DNA of 64,000 nt from assembly GCA_024233835.1 (NCBI GenBank), contig JACKPC010000002.1:147001-211000 (forward strand), given 5' to 3'. The DNA comes from Leptospiraceae bacterium. GTDB lineage: Bacteria; Spirochaetota; Leptospiria; Leptospirales; Leptospiraceae. Under the pieces are notes generated by a model, which ran no database searches, was not told the DNA's origin, and saw only the letters and a program-made list of their open reading frames with translations. This document shows positions 53,406 to 62,411 of this stretch, piece after piece. Numbering within the stretch: the first letter of the stretch is position 1; each line of letters starts with the position of its first letter. The position numbers were made by a program, and so were the translations under genes.

Positions 53406-53846
53406 TTAATTTCCAGCCTTAACTGCTATTTTTCTGGGTTTCTCGGCCTCAGCTTTAGGTAAAACCACTTTTAGTATACCATTTTTATACGCAGCTTCCA
53501 CCTTTTCCGAATTAACCTGATAAGGTAATTCTATAGAACGAATAAAATCCTTACTATGTGTTTCCTGGCGGTGAATGTCCATACCCTCCAGATCCCCTCC
53601 CTTCCTTGTTCCTTTCAAATTCACTTTTGTGTCTACAACGGTTATTTCAATATCATCCGGTTCAAAGCCGGGAACCTGCACTACCATCACGATTTCATCT
53701 TTATTTGTATAAAGATTCACAGGTGGGAAATACCCCTGTCTGGAAAAAAACGCGTTTCCCAATCCGCCACTTAGCTCATTTTGAAGCCTTTCCAGATCGT
53801 TCCAGATATTATGCATAAACCTCTTTTCCAGTGAATTGCCAAACAT
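53406..53846 (-). CDS. Small heat shock protein Hsp20 (alpha-crystallin), first gene
   Basis: A 146-residue Hsp20 with a longer N-terminal arm (MFGNSLEKRFMHNIWNDLER). The core reads VNLYTNKDEIVMVVQVPGFE, and the C-terminal motif AAYKNGILKVVLPK is intact, ending in a K-P-R-K-I-A-V IxI-like tail. A GGAG ribosome binding site precedes ATG 53846. A CIRCE element 16-42 bases upstream shows HrcA repression. The two paralogues probably form hetero-oligomers, as in other two-gene hsp20 operons. Confidence 0.93.
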   Translation of the reverse strand: MFGNSLEKRFMHNIWNDLERLQNELSGGLGNAFFSRQGYFPPVNLYTNKDEIVMVVQVPGFEPDDIEITVVDTKVNLKGTRKGGDLEGMDIHRQETHSKDFIRSIELPYQVNSEKVEAAYKNGILKVVLPKAEAEKPRKIAVKAGN

Positions 53847-53861
53847 ATCATTCTCCTTTTT

Positions 53862-53888
53862 TTAGCACTCTGATACTTAGAGTGCTAA
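53862..53888 (-). promoter_or_regulatory. CIRCE element (HrcA operator) of the hsp20 operon
   Basis: TTAGCACTC, nine spacer bases and GAGTGCTAA form a perfect match to the CIRCE consensus (53862-53870 and 53880-53888). It lies in the leader, just upstream of the hsp20 ribosome binding site, where bound HrcA would block expression until heat shock. HrcA itself is not encoded in the window. Confidence 0.93.
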
Positions 53889-53969
53889 TTTTTTAATTTT
53901 GTTCTCAGCATTTTAAAATTTTTTTTTATTTTTTTTGTCCTATTCTCCTATTTTGTCTTGCCCTTAATG

Positions 53970-53975
53970 TATAAT
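53970..53975 (+). promoter_or_regulatory. -10 element of the 82-residue protein gene
   Basis: A perfect TATAAT preceded directly by TG, 31 bases before ATG 54006 and followed by AAGGAG. No convincing -35 at 17 bases, so the extended -10 may carry the promoter. Confidence 0.35.
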
Positions 53976-54005
53976 AACTAAATATTTGTATTGTAAGGAG
54001 AGGCA

Positions 54006-54254
54006 ATGAAACCGTATTTAGCTTATAAAACCATTCAGATCGAGAGAATTCGGGAAGGAAGTATTGGAGATCACCTTATCAGAAGGAACAACTACCGTTT
54101 AAAATATGGAAGGAGGCTCAGGGTAATGTTAAAAGACAAGTCCACCGGGCAAATTTACTACCCGGTTAAAAACCAGAGAAAAGCGAATCATAAAACGAAT
54201 TATAAGGGAAGAGAAGAATTTGACAGGCTATTTACGAAGGCTTTTTCGTCATAA
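54006..54254 (+). CDS. Small basic hypothetical protein
   Basis: An 82-residue Arg/Lys-rich protein (IQIERIREGSIGDHLIRR, RLKYGRRLRVMLKDK, NQRKANHKTNYKGREE) with no signal peptide. The basic pattern suggests nucleic acid or ribosome contact. An excellent AAGGAG ribosome binding site lies 5 bases before the ATG. It converges on and overlaps the lipid kinase gene by 23 bases. No family recognised, but start signals make translation likely. Confidence 0.6.
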   Translation: MKPYLAYKTIQIERIREGSIGDHLIRRNNYRLKYGRRLRVMLKDKSTGQIYYPVKNQRKANHKTNYKGREEFDRLFTKAFSS

Positions 54255-55164
54255 ACAGGTTCCAGTGACCCGGAGAGATACTTATTTCCGGGTTCTCACC
54301 CTTTTCCAGTTCTCCATCCACCAACAGTAGTAGAGGTTCTCTATACTGTATTTTCATTTTTTGGATAAAATGATGCCTTACTCTAGGATGCTCAAGGTGC
54401 TTACCTGAAAATATACTCGGAAACAGTTTTAAGATTCGGAGTTTACTTTCCATTAAAGGAGAAACCATATATAATTTTCCATCATCGACTTCGACGTCTT
54501 TTGCCATTATCATAGCTCCACCTGTATATTTAGAATTACAGATAGAAATAAAATCGGAACGAAGCCTTTCTTCGATTCCATCGATAATGGCTCTAAATTC
54601 CATGGGCCTGTGACGAATTAATTTTAAAAGAGTAGCAAAGGTATAATTAAAAGAACCAAGAAATCTCATTTTCATTGCCAGATCCGCGATATGGGGAATT
54701 ACTCCTACTCCAAAAATATTACAAAAAATTCTGGTTTCTGTTTTTTTTTCTTTCTGGTATTGGATAAAACCCATATCTACTTTTCTAACTGAAGTATTCG
54801 CAATAGCATCCAGAAGAGCATCTCTTGCTTCCTCATAATTTTTTAATGCAAAATCCCTCAAAAAACTATTTCCCGAACCTGCGGGTAAAATCCCTACCGG
54901 TTCTTCGAGTTTTGAAAAAGATTTTAATTCGGACAGCCCCTGTAGACACTCTGAAATGGTACCATCCCCGCCCATAAAAATCTGAATTATCCCCGATTGG
55001 TAGGTTTCTTTTACTGCAAGGCGAATGTCTTCTTTAGATTGAGTAGGACGTAAAACAGGTTCTGTTCCAAAGCGCTCAATCCAACGCTCCATAAAATCAA
55101 TGGCTCTCTTTCCACCTTTTTTCTTACCGCTACCGGGGTTATAGATTAAGACTACTTCAGGCAT
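54232..55164 (-). CDS. Diacylglycerol kinase-type lipid kinase (DagK/YegS family)
   Basis: A 310-residue lipid kinase. NPGSGKKKGGKRAIDF is the N-terminal loop, FMGGDGTISE the GGDGT nucleotide-binding motif and PVGILPAGSGNSFLRDF the third family motif. It lacks transmembrane segments and phosphorylates diacylglycerol, sphingosine or a related lipid at the membrane surface. The start MPEVVLIYNPGSGKK is as in family members. It is 3 bases after a small single-helix membrane protein gene on the same strand, perhaps its membrane anchor. Confidence 0.9.
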   Translation of the reverse strand: MPEVVLIYNPGSGKKKGGKRAIDFMERWIERFGTEPVLRPTQSKEDIRLAVKETYQSGIIQIFMGGDGTISECLQGLSELKSFSKLEEPVGILPAGSGNSFLRDFALKNYEEARDALLDAIANTSVRKVDMGFIQYQKEKKTETRIFCNIFGVGVIPHIADLAMKMRFLGSFNYTFATLLKLIRHRPMEFRAIIDGIEERLRSDFISICNSKYTGGAMIMAKDVEVDDGKLYMVSPLMESKLRILKLFPSIFSGKHLEHPRVRHHFIQKMKIQYREPLLLLVDGELEKGENPEISISPGHWNLFMTKKPS

Positions 55165-55167
55165 AAC

Positions 55168-55443
55168 TCACTCTTTATTATCATTTAACAATTTCTCCAA
55201 TGTAGTTCGAATAATTCCAGATTTACACTTACAATAAGGTTTACCAGTTTTTCCATCAATTTTAAAAACTTCTACATCTCTCTCACACAATTTGTAGCAT
55301 TCTTTGATTAAAATTACCTCAGGTGGATGATTCATATTCACCAGGGAATATGTTATCATCCCTGATATAATCACCAGGCTGGTAAAAAAACCGATTAAAA
55401 TACTAGCAAAATTTTTCTGTAATATTGCTTTCCATTCATCCAT
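55168..55443 (-). CDS. Small single-pass membrane protein
   Basis: A 91-residue protein if started at ATG 55443 (MDEWKAILQKNF); the longer frame from 55614 overlaps the start of the divergent gene and has a basic, A/T-rich N-terminus unlikely to be real. One membrane helix (FASILIGFFTSLVIISGMITYSL) and a small C-terminal domain with cysteines (KECYKLCERDVEVFKI, PYCKCKSGI) that may bind metal or a disulfide. Immediately upstream of the lipid kinase gene, so probably co-transcribed. Confidence 0.55.
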   Translation of the reverse strand: MDEWKAILQKNFASILIGFFTSLVIISGMITYSLVNMNHPPEVILIKECYKLCERDVEVFKIDGKTGKPYCKCKSGIIRTTLEKLLNDNKE

Positions 55444-55592
55444 ATTCTTAAATCCATTACTTTTGATTACATTCAATTTCTCATAATTGAAAGCAAAAAA
55501 AATAAAAAATATTTTTTTTTGGAAATTTTCTTGATTTTTAAAGCTTCCTATATATATTTTCTTGAGCCAAAATAATTTATTGAGGTAAGCTT

Positions 55593-57422
55593 TTGAAAAG
55601 TAGGACTGAGGCACATAAAGAATTTGCGAACCTTTACAGGCGTCCCCGATCCCCGGAAGATCAACAGAAAGTTGATGAAATCATCAGTAAAACGAATGAT
55701 ATTTTTATGCGGATCGAACTTATCAATAAGCTGGATGCAGAACTTAAAAAAGGTGATCCCCGGAAATTAGATGATTATGATTCATCATCTGAACGTTCTC
55801 ACGAAAAGCGTTCTTTCTCAGAAGAAGACTTTAAGAATCTTGAGAAAGAACAGAAAAAAAAGGACAAAGAGCAAAAAAAAGAAGAAACCCTTGAAGAAAG
55901 ATCTTTTTCTATAATGGGTCTCTGGGGCCGTGGCAATGCGGTTACCCGTTTTGGTAAAGAATCCAGAACTCTGGAGTTTGGCTTTCTTTCTCGAAAACCC
56001 GAAATCTCTGAGTTCGTATCCCGAATATTTAGAACACTCAATGAAGAGCAAATAGTTGCAACTTTAACTGCATTAAAATACTGCGAACAGGTAGGCTGGA
56101 AGAAGTGGGAACCACCTGTGTTTAATACTATTGTAAATTTTAGCCGATTCTTTAGTTCCTTTATTTCCCTTGATGTGCTTTTCAGGGATAAGGTTTCTCC
56201 TGAAATTTTTCTGGCAAAATCTATCAAAATGCAAAAATACTATGCAAGGCATATTAATCGAGAAAACGCTAAAAATATAGTCCTTGATAATGTTATAGAA
56301 TTAGTTAAAGAAACCAAGAGATTAAGTTCAAAAGCCAGAGATATTGCTGCCTGTCTTTCTTTTTGCTTAAGTCTTGAAGAAAGAAATCCTACCCTGACCA
56401 ATGCTATCTGCGCGTTTTATGTCATTAAGGAAAAACGAATTGTTAATTGGACAGAAATAGAAGCAGGCTTAAATGTAGCTCCTATTGACATGGAAAGATA
56501 TATTGCCTCACCTAATATAGAAAAGTTAATCGCCATAGAAGCGCTCAGACTGGAAAATCAACTCAAAGAGAAATTATATCATATACAGGAATCTAAGGAT
56601 CTGAAAAAAAGATTCTTCAAAATAAACAAGGATGGAAAGGTAGACTACAGCTTTTTAAACCAAATTATTGAAGATGAAGTAAAACATTACTACCCGGACA
56701 ATACCAAAGTTCCGGAAACTATGAGTAATATAAAATCAAGTCCCCACATTTTATTACAAGTCATTCTTCGAGATCTCTACCTTTCTTTTTTTGAATTATT
56801 TGATGGATTTGTAAAAATTTTAAATACGAATGGTAAAGAACAGGAAGTAAAAATCTTCAATCCGGAATTATATAACCTTGAAAAAGAGAAGATCAAGGCC
56901 TTACTGAGAAATTTGGATTCTTTCACCAGACAGTATCCGAACCTTACCTATTCCTTCCAATCCTTTACAAGGGACCGTTTACAGGGCTCTCAAGATAAAC
57001 TTGAAAATCAGATTGTCAGGTACATAGCAGAAGCTTCTTCCACCTTTGCGATTATGGCCAGAAAGCTTCATGTGAACCTTCAAAACCACACGGAAGCTCT
57101 CAAGGCTAACGAAAAAGAAGAACTTACAGAAAAAATTATTAACTCAAAAACGAAAGAAATTGAAGATTGTAAAATTTCTGCCAGGTATATCCCATATTTT
57201 GATTCAATTCTGATTAATACAAATCGAACAAATAATTATACGGTTTTACAATTTATTGAAGAGTTAACCCGGAATCTTTTTAACTATGCTTTAATCTTTC
57301 ATGAAAAATCTATCTACAATGAATTAAGCTCCAACAAAAAAATTGAAGGAGAACTTGATATTTTGTATAAAAGATATAAAAGATTTAGCGGTAAAGAATA
57401 TCCCAGACCAAATTTAAGTTAG
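55593..57422 (+). CDS. Conserved spirochaetal hypothetical protein, mostly helical
   Basis: A 609-residue protein starting at TTG 55593 with GAGG upstream. An acidic/basic low-complexity stretch (NLEKEQKKKDKEQKKEETLE, about residues 80-100) separates an N-terminal helical head from a long helical body. Segments such as ISEFVSRIFRTLNEEQIVAT and ISARYIPYFDSILINTNRTN recall the DUF5312 proteins described from spirochaetes, a family of unknown function; this link is from memory and unconfirmed. No signal peptide or membrane helix. Divergent from the lipid kinase operon. Confidence 0.7.
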   Translation: MKSRTEAHKEFANLYRRPRSPEDQQKVDEIISKTNDIFMRIELINKLDAELKKGDPRKLDDYDSSSERSHEKRSFSEEDFKNLEKEQKKKDKEQKKEETLEERSFSIMGLWGRGNAVTRFGKESRTLEFGFLSRKPEISEFVSRIFRTLNEEQIVATLTALKYCEQVGWKKWEPPVFNTIVNFSRFFSSFISLDVLFRDKVSPEIFLAKSIKMQKYYARHINRENAKNIVLDNVIELVKETKRLSSKARDIAACLSFCLSLEERNPTLTNAICAFYVIKEKRIVNWTEIEAGLNVAPIDMERYIASPNIEKLIAIEALRLENQLKEKLYHIQESKDLKKRFFKINKDGKVDYSFLNQIIEDEVKHYYPDNTKVPETMSNIKSSPHILLQVILRDLYLSFFELFDGFVKILNTNGKEQEVKIFNPELYNLEKEKIKALLRNLDSFTRQYPNLTYSFQSFTRDRLQGSQDKLENQIVRYIAEASSTFAIMARKLHVNLQNHTEALKANEKEELTEKIINSKTKEIEDCKISARYIPYFDSILINTNRTNNYTVLQFIEELTRNLFNYALIFHEKSIYNELSSNKKIEGELDILYKRYKRFSGKEYPRPNLS

Positions 57423-57462
57423 CAATAAGCAATATATTATTTCTGTCCTTAGCATTCCTTAA

Positions 57463-57526
57463 AGGGCACGAATAGATAGTGCTGCTTTATTTGCTTCGCA
57501 AAAAGGAAAGTTATTAAACGTGCCCT
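57463..57526 (+). other. Possible structured RNA/terminator between two genes
   Basis: AGGGCACG (57463-57470) and CGTGCCCT (57519-57526) could form an 8-bp closing stem around 48 bases; inside, TTTGC-TTC-GCAAA gives a second small hairpin. It lies just after the 609-residue gene. It may be a terminator or a short structured leader of the next gene; nothing more can be said. Confidence 0.3.
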
Positions 57527-57597
57527 ATAATTTAATTAAAAAACTCGACGTTTTTTTTATTCGCGAAAAACTAAACCCGGAGGGAAATTAAAATCTG

Positions 57598-58110
57598 ATG
57601 ACATCCGGAATGAAACGATTCATTGTATTATTCATAAGTATACTTGCATTCTCTTACTTTTTCGTTTTAACCGCGGGGGATTCACACTCTCTCTCCAATA
57701 TTTTTTCAGAACTTGAAAAGAATCTTGAGCAACTAGAAAATGTCCTTAAGCAGGATAAAATCGACAGAAAAAAGCTCAGTGAAATATCAACCAAGATCTC
57801 CAGTCTAAAAACAAAAATGAATCACGAAATTATTCGGCAAAAAGAAGAAGAGGAAAGTGAGTATTGTAAACTCATTGATATATTTATTACGAATATGCAA
57901 AATCCTTCTCCGGGAGAAAGAAGAGTTGATTATAACCGGGAAGAGTACAACCTGCTTTTTGAAAAACTAGAAAGGAATATTAATAAAAAGAAAGACAGAC
58001 GTTTTACTAAAAAGTATATTAAAGATGTAAAAGGCCTGATGACCCGACACCGGGTAGATTATGCGAATCGTATCAGGCTTCTACATAAATTAATTGAAAA
58101 ATGGAATTAA
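57598..58110 (+). CDS. Exported helical hypothetical protein
   Basis: A 170-residue protein with an N-terminal signal/anchor segment (FIVLFISILAFSYFFVLTAG), then coiled-coil helices (NIFSELEKNLEQLENVLKQD, KLSEISTKISSLKTKM) and a basic C-terminus (LMTRHRVDYANRIRLLHKLI). ATG 57598 is used, GGAGG being 13 bases upstream; an internal ATG at 57610 is an alternative. Its stop overlaps the converging DUF4349 gene by 4 bases. No family recognised; probably periplasmic. Confidence 0.65.
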   Translation: MTSGMKRFIVLFISILAFSYFFVLTAGDSHSLSNIFSELEKNLEQLENVLKQDKIDRKKLSEISTKISSLKTKMNHEIIRQKEEEESEYCKLIDIFITNMQNPSPGERRVDYNREEYNLLFEKLERNINKKKDRRFTKKYIKDVKGLMTRHRVDYANRIRLLHKLIEKWN

Positions 58111-59003
58111 GTATTCTTACGGTTTCTATATTTTTTGTATCCCAAGAATCCGAGTCCTGCAAGAACAAATAATGGAATCATTACTATCAGGCTATATACA
58201 ATATTTAAGGAAAATGTAATAGCTTCATAGAAAGCACCTATAAAATTCGGCACCTTAACCGTTTCTTTTGAATGGGAAGATTGCAGATGAACACTCACTT
58301 TGGCCCAGCTTATTTTATCCATTATTTTCCACTTTTCAAACTCCGCACTGTCAAGATTGTTTTCACTTCTTTCCAGGGCATCTTCTCTATCCTTCCAGTT
58401 CCAAGTATTTGATTTAGAAACAGGCACAAGGGCTTTTTCCCTCCTTTGAACTCGTATAGTTTCACGATATACTTTCTTTTGGGATAGGGCATTTTCTTCT
58501 GTCAAATCATTCGTCTGTATATTTTCATATTTCAATTTACCTATATTATCAAATTCCAATAAACTGTCATACAACTTGTCAACCTGAACCCAGATTTCAA
58601 GATTCACTCCGGGTTTACGACCTTCAAAGCTGGTAGTGCTTTTCTTTATAAAACCATAAGATTTAGCTAATTCAATCAGTCTTTGTCTCGATTTTAAAAA
58701 ATCTTCGGTTTCATAGTTTAAATGAATTGTATATTCTAAAAGTCTACTTTTGGAAATAATATTCACCGGATTCGTTGGAGAAGGCGACACCGCATCGCTC
58801 TTATCGGAAGGTGTTTCTTTAGATCTCTCTTTTACCTTAGTATTATCTGCGAATCTTCTGCTTTCAGATTTAGGTGAAGGTGCTTCCTCGTCCGCTTCCA
58901 TATTACCGCTTAACATAGGAGCTGTTTGTGTAGTTGCGTTGCTTTCCCTTTTTGCATTGCAGGAAAAGCTAAAAAAGAAAAATAATATAATAAGATATTT
59001 CAT
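58107..59003 (-). CDS. DUF4349-containing lipoprotein
   Basis: A 298-residue protein whose signal ends FSFSC (cysteine 15). A Ser/Pro/Lys-rich linker leads to the DUF4349 core: LEYTIHLNYETEDFLKSRQR, a YGFIKKSTTSFEGRKPGVNL strand pair, a coiled coil around TNDLTEENALSQKKVYRETI and a SWAKVSVHLQ strand. One C-terminal membrane helix (IVYSLIVMIPLFVLAGLGFL) ends in a basic KKYRNRKNT tail. Proteins of this family are single-pass envelope proteins of unknown function. Overlaps the downstream-strand neighbour gene by 4 bases at each end. Confidence 0.82.
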   Translation of the reverse strand: MKYLIILFFFFSFSCNAKRESNATTQTAPMLSGNMEADEEAPSPKSESRRFADNTKVKERSKETPSDKSDAVSPSPTNPVNIISKSRLLEYTIHLNYETEDFLKSRQRLIELAKSYGFIKKSTTSFEGRKPGVNLEIWVQVDKLYDSLLEFDNIGKLKYENIQTNDLTEENALSQKKVYRETIRVQRREKALVPVSKSNTWNWKDREDALERSENNLDSAEFEKWKIMDKISWAKVSVHLQSSHSKETVKVPNFIGAFYEAITFSLNIVYSLIVMIPLFVLAGLGFLGYKKYRNRKNT

Positions 59004-59485
59004 TTTTTATCTCCAATGCTTAGACTTAAGTTTTGTTCAAGTTCGCTCATTTCAGTCAAAATTTCATGGGATACTACCCTCCCGGATTCTAAGAGAAAAA
59101 GATTCAAAGCTTCTTTTTTTGCCGGAAAAATAGAGGCTTCCTCTTTGTTTTCTATTAAAAAAATTCTGTATTTAAATTGCTTCATTTTGGGTCTGGCGAA
59201 TAAAAAAGTAATAATAGAGGGCATACCGCTAATATCTGAAATCAAAATGCCCGATTTTTTTTCTATTGTATCAAAACCTTTCTTCTCCAGATAAGCGTGA
59301 ACCTTTTTGCTGGCTTCCATACTGGAAATAAACAGAATATACTTTAGATCTTTACTGATGGTGTAAGATTTATCAAACTGATCCTTAAAGGATTTTGAAT
59401 TCAGGTCTAAATTCATGCGTTTCTCCGCTCCTAAAAAACTAAAAATAACAATACTCAGAAAAAATGTTTTTAAAATATATGCCAT
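59000..59485 (-). CDS. Exported thioredoxin-fold-like hypothetical protein
   Basis: A 161-residue protein with start at ATG 59485, which puts the signal peptide (ILKTFFLSIVIFSFLGA) first; an earlier ATG at 59503 adds six residues. The mature chain FDKSYTISKDLKYILFISS, then EASKKVHAYLEKKGFDTIEK and DISGMPSIITFLFARPKM, has the strand-helix-strand pattern of a thioredoxin fold, but no CxxC pair is present. It overlaps the DUF4349 gene by ATGA, so the two are co-translated. Possibly a redox-inactive binding partner. Confidence 0.6.
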   Translation of the reverse strand: MAYILKTFFLSIVIFSFLGAEKRMNLDLNSKSFKDQFDKSYTISKDLKYILFISSMEASKKVHAYLEKKGFDTIEKKSGILISDISGMPSIITFLFARPKMKQFKYRIFLIENKEEASIFPAKKEALNLFLLESGRVVSHEILTEMSELEQNLSLSIGDKK

Positions 59486-59582
59486 TGATATAAACTTACA
59501 CAAGCAGATGAATTGTCAAGAATTAGAATTGATCTATTTTTCTATTTCCTTTTTATTGTAGGAAACCAATCGAGAGATTTCC

Positions 59583-60743
59583 ATGAAATACAACCGTCGA
59601 AAAAATAAAAAACCTTATTATTCCCTACAAAGCAGTTTTAACAAATACGAAGCTTTTTCGTTTATTGTATTTCTTTTACTTATTATCCTTCTCATTGCAT
59701 ACATGATCTGGGGATTTGTTACTTCAATTATTTTTGCAGCTATCATTGCCGGCACCTTTTCTCCTCTCTTCCACTATCTCCATGAGACAAAGAAAATCAA
59801 TAAAAATCTCTCATCTATCCTTGTTTGTCTCTTGATAGTTTTATTTATTTTTATTCCCGGTATCTACATCATTGTTCAGCTTTCTGAAGAATTAGGTTCC
59901 TTTTATAATAGTATGCGTTCCAATCTTAATGAAAAAACTCTCAATCAAATCTTTTTTGGTGACCACATCTTTGCCCGTTTCACTGCAAAATCGTTTGCTC
60001 TTTTGAAAAAAGAGTATAATATGAATACCATAAATGATTTGATATCAGGAAGTTTAAGCAAAGTAAGCCTGAGTCTATTCAATTCTGTAAATAAGCTCAT
60101 AAGTAATATCTTCTCTTTTATCTTTCAATTTTTTATCATGCTGGTAGCCATATATTCTTTCTTTATGTACGGAAAAGAGTTACAGCAATTTCTTTTAGAT
60201 CTATCTCCTTTAAAAAATGACGACGAACGATTGATTATAAAACAATTTAATATGATGAATTACGTTACCCTCGTTTCAAATGGAATCGGCGGGCTTATAC
60301 AGGGGGTTCTTGCCGGAATCGGTTTCTGGATAGCCGGCTTACCTTCGATTATTCTCTGGACAATCGTAATGATAGTACTTGCCTTTATACCGCTTTTAGG
60401 CATGTCAATCGTATATATTCCGGCCTGCATCTACCTGTATTTCAATGGGCAGGTATTTACCTCTATCGTACTTTTTATATACTGCTCTATTATCGCCCTC
60501 GTGGTAGAAAATTGGTTTAAACCTAAATTTATCGGGGATAAAATTGAAATTAATTCGATCCTGGTTTTTTTTAGTATTATTGGAGGAATGAGTGTATTTG
60601 GAATGGCAGGAATCTTTTATGGCCCTTTGATTATCTCGATCTTTTTAACTGTAGCGAATCTATACCTGGTGAAATACGAAAAACTCCTTTTAAATAATAG
60701 TGAATCGCGTGAGCAATATTTGAAATACTATAATAAAAATTAA
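59583..60743 (+). CDS. AI-2E family transporter (permease)
   Basis: A 386-residue membrane protein with about eight helices. The family signature is present: IAGTFSPLFHYLHETKKINKN then SSILVCLLIVLFIFIPG, GLIQGVLAGIGFWIAGLPS and the C-terminal IGDKIEINSILVFFSIIGGM. Members export AI-2, act as Na+/H+ antiporters or have unknown substrates; no quorum-sensing genes are nearby, so the substrate is open. A GAGAG-type ribosome binding site precedes the ATG. A short convergent gene overlaps its stop. Confidence 0.87.
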   Translation: MKYNRRKNKKPYYSLQSSFNKYEAFSFIVFLLLIILLIAYMIWGFVTSIIFAAIIAGTFSPLFHYLHETKKINKNLSSILVCLLIVLFIFIPGIYIIVQLSEELGSFYNSMRSNLNEKTLNQIFFGDHIFARFTAKSFALLKKEYNMNTINDLISGSLSKVSLSLFNSVNKLISNIFSFIFQFFIMLVAIYSFFMYGKELQQFLLDLSPLKNDDERLIIKQFNMMNYVTLVSNGIGGLIQGVLAGIGFWIAGLPSIILWTIVMIVLAFIPLLGMSIVYIPACIYLYFNGQVFTSIVLFIYCSIIALVVENWFKPKFIGDKIEINSILVFFSIIGGMSVFGMAGIFYGPLIISIFLTVANLYLVKYEKLLLNNSESREQYLKYYNKN

Positions 60744-61015
60744 TGCAATAACTGTATTTTACGAAAATCTTTCTTGGTAGATAGATACTCCAGGTAAGCG
60801 GCAACTGCCTCCTTCGGAGAAGGAAAGTAGCAAATCTTATTTTCTTCCGCTCCGGTATAACAACAAAAATCATGCCATATTCCGTCCTGACCCAGGCTAA
60901 TACATAAATTAGGATTCACTACTCTCCAGCCAATAAAGGAACCTTTCACGTGTTTTTCGAGAAAAATCCTATCTCCGTTGATTTTACCCAGCACCAGCTT
61001 AATTATACCGTTCAT
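60740..61015 (-). CDS. Small hypothetical protein
   Basis: A 91-residue protein with a strong ribosome binding site (GGGAGG, 6-8 bases before ATG 61015). It is compact and neutral, with GWRVVNPNLCISLGQDGIWH, DFCCYTGAEENKICYF and a C-terminal SPKEAVAAYLEYLSTKKDFR helix; three of its cysteines are close to each other. No family recognised. Converges on the permease gene with 4 bases of overlap. Confidence 0.6.
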   Translation of the reverse strand: MNGIIKLVLGKINGDRIFLEKHVKGSFIGWRVVNPNLCISLGQDGIWHDFCCYTGAEENKICYFPSPKEAVAAYLEYLSTKKDFRKIQLLH

Positions 61016-61119
61016 AAAAGCCCTCCCCGGAAACTATAATTTAATACATTACTTTTCTAATCCTTTATTCCTTTTTTTGATTTATATTTTTATTGGCAAG
61101 TATTAGTCTGACAAAAAAG

Positions 61120-62274
61120 ATGGAAGCTGAGAAAAAAGTTCAAAAAAAGCCTCCTTACAGAAAAAAGAAGATCATCTCTAATACCCTTTTGCTTCTGTCT
61201 TTAAGTGGTCTCGGGCTAACTAATTATTACAGACTTCTCCTGCCTCCTTTACTTTTCACCTGTCTGAATCATGGTTTTGAAGGTGGTCTGGTAGGAGGTT
61301 TTTGTGACTGGTTTGCTGTTTGGAAAACTTACCACGCAATCGAAGAGGATAGCGAAAAATTGGCAACCGAAATCGGAGAATGGGTCTCAAGCGATCTTCT
61401 AAGTCAGGAAACCCTGAGGGCACAGGTCAGAACCTTACTGGACGATCCGGCGAGTCAAAAACAATTCATTGCTCTGTTAGATTCATATTTTTCTGATGAA
61501 GAAGCTATTCGAAAAAAATTGGATTCACTCTGGAATCGAATCGAAGATCCTTTGATTCATTATCTCTCTACATATCATCCTAGTCAGGGTGAACTCAGTC
61601 TATTAAAAGGTACGTTCAATGAAAAAGAAATCATGAAGACATTCAAGTACTGTCTTGGTGAAGCTCTTTGCAAATTGGCCGGAACCGAAAAAATAAAGCC
61701 TTTGCTTATCGACCTCGGAAAAAGTAAAAATTTCCTTGTAAAATTAATTCTATCCATGTACTCAAGTGATATAAATGATATTATAAAGAGTTATGGAAAA
61801 CACTTGATGAATGAAGAATCCTTTTCTCCCAAAGAAGAAAAACTGGACGATGCGTTTCAACTCTTCGCCTTCAGTTTACAGGAAGCTATCAGTTCCTGGG
61901 ATAACCTGCCGGATGAAAGAAAACTATCGACGATTCGTCTCTTAAATACAAAATTAAAAGAACCACTACTACATTCTCTTTCCGGTTTTTTAGCTTCTCA
62001 TAAAGAGCAACTGGAGAAGTCTCGCACCCTGAGAGCTTATTTACCGGTTAAAATTGTCCTTGAGTTTCTGGAAGAACGTGTTGAACCGGATATTTCTGTT
62101 TTTATTGGAAAAAAGATATCTGAACGACTAAAAAGTCAGGATCCAAGAGATTTTCGGAATCGAATGGAATGGAAAACAAGGAAAATTTTGGAATCGATTC
62201 GGATCAATGGAACTCTCTTAGGTTTTGCACTCGGGGCAGCTTTCGGTCTTCTGGGAGAAATACTTTTAAAATGA
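61120..62274 (+). CDS. DUF445 (YheB-type) membrane protein
   Basis: A 384-residue protein (ATG 61120; a TTG at 61093 would add nine residues without a better ribosome binding site). DUF445 hallmarks are the N-terminal membrane segment, GFEGGLVGGFCDWFAVWKTY, where the DWFAV motif is conserved, a long helical middle (QETLRAQVRTLLDDPASQKQ) and a C-terminal GALLGFALGAAFGLLGEIL helix. The fold spans the membrane twice with a large helical bundle between; function unknown. Its stop overlaps a 44-residue frame by ATGA. Confidence 0.85.
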   Translation: MEAEKKVQKKPPYRKKKIISNTLLLLSLSGLGLTNYYRLLLPPLLFTCLNHGFEGGLVGGFCDWFAVWKTYHAIEEDSEKLATEIGEWVSSDLLSQETLRAQVRTLLDDPASQKQFIALLDSYFSDEEAIRKKLDSLWNRIEDPLIHYLSTYHPSQGELSLLKGTFNEKEIMKTFKYCLGEALCKLAGTEKIKPLLIDLGKSKNFLVKLILSMYSSDINDIIKSYGKHLMNEESFSPKEEKLDDAFQLFAFSLQEAISSWDNLPDERKLSTIRLLNTKLKEPLLHSLSGFLASHKEQLEKSRTLRAYLPVKIVLEFLEERVEPDISVFIGKKISERLKSQDPRDFRNRMEWKTRKILESIRINGTLLGFALGAAFGLLGEILLK

Positions 62275-62405
62275 GCGGTGACCCACTAATTTTTGACCTA
62301 TTCTGGCATCCGTTCAAAAAAGAAGGTTTTTATTTACTTGCTAAAGAGAAGAAATTTCATAACATCGTAGGTATAAACATAAAGAAACTAAAATGCAAAT
62401 GGTAA
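62271..62405 (+). CDS. Small 44-residue protein coupled to DUF445
   Basis: ATG 62271 overlaps the DUF445 stop (ATGA). The product MSGDPLIFDLFWHPFKKEGF then YLLAKEKKFHNIVGINIKKL is short, with an aromatic N-terminus and basic tail. It ends 6 bases before the next gene. It could be a small membrane-surface peptide or simply a coupling element. Only the overlap argues for translation. Confidence 0.35.
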   Translation: MSGDPLIFDLFWHPFKKEGFYLLAKEKKFHNIVGINIKKLKCKW

Positions 62406-62411
62406 AATGTC

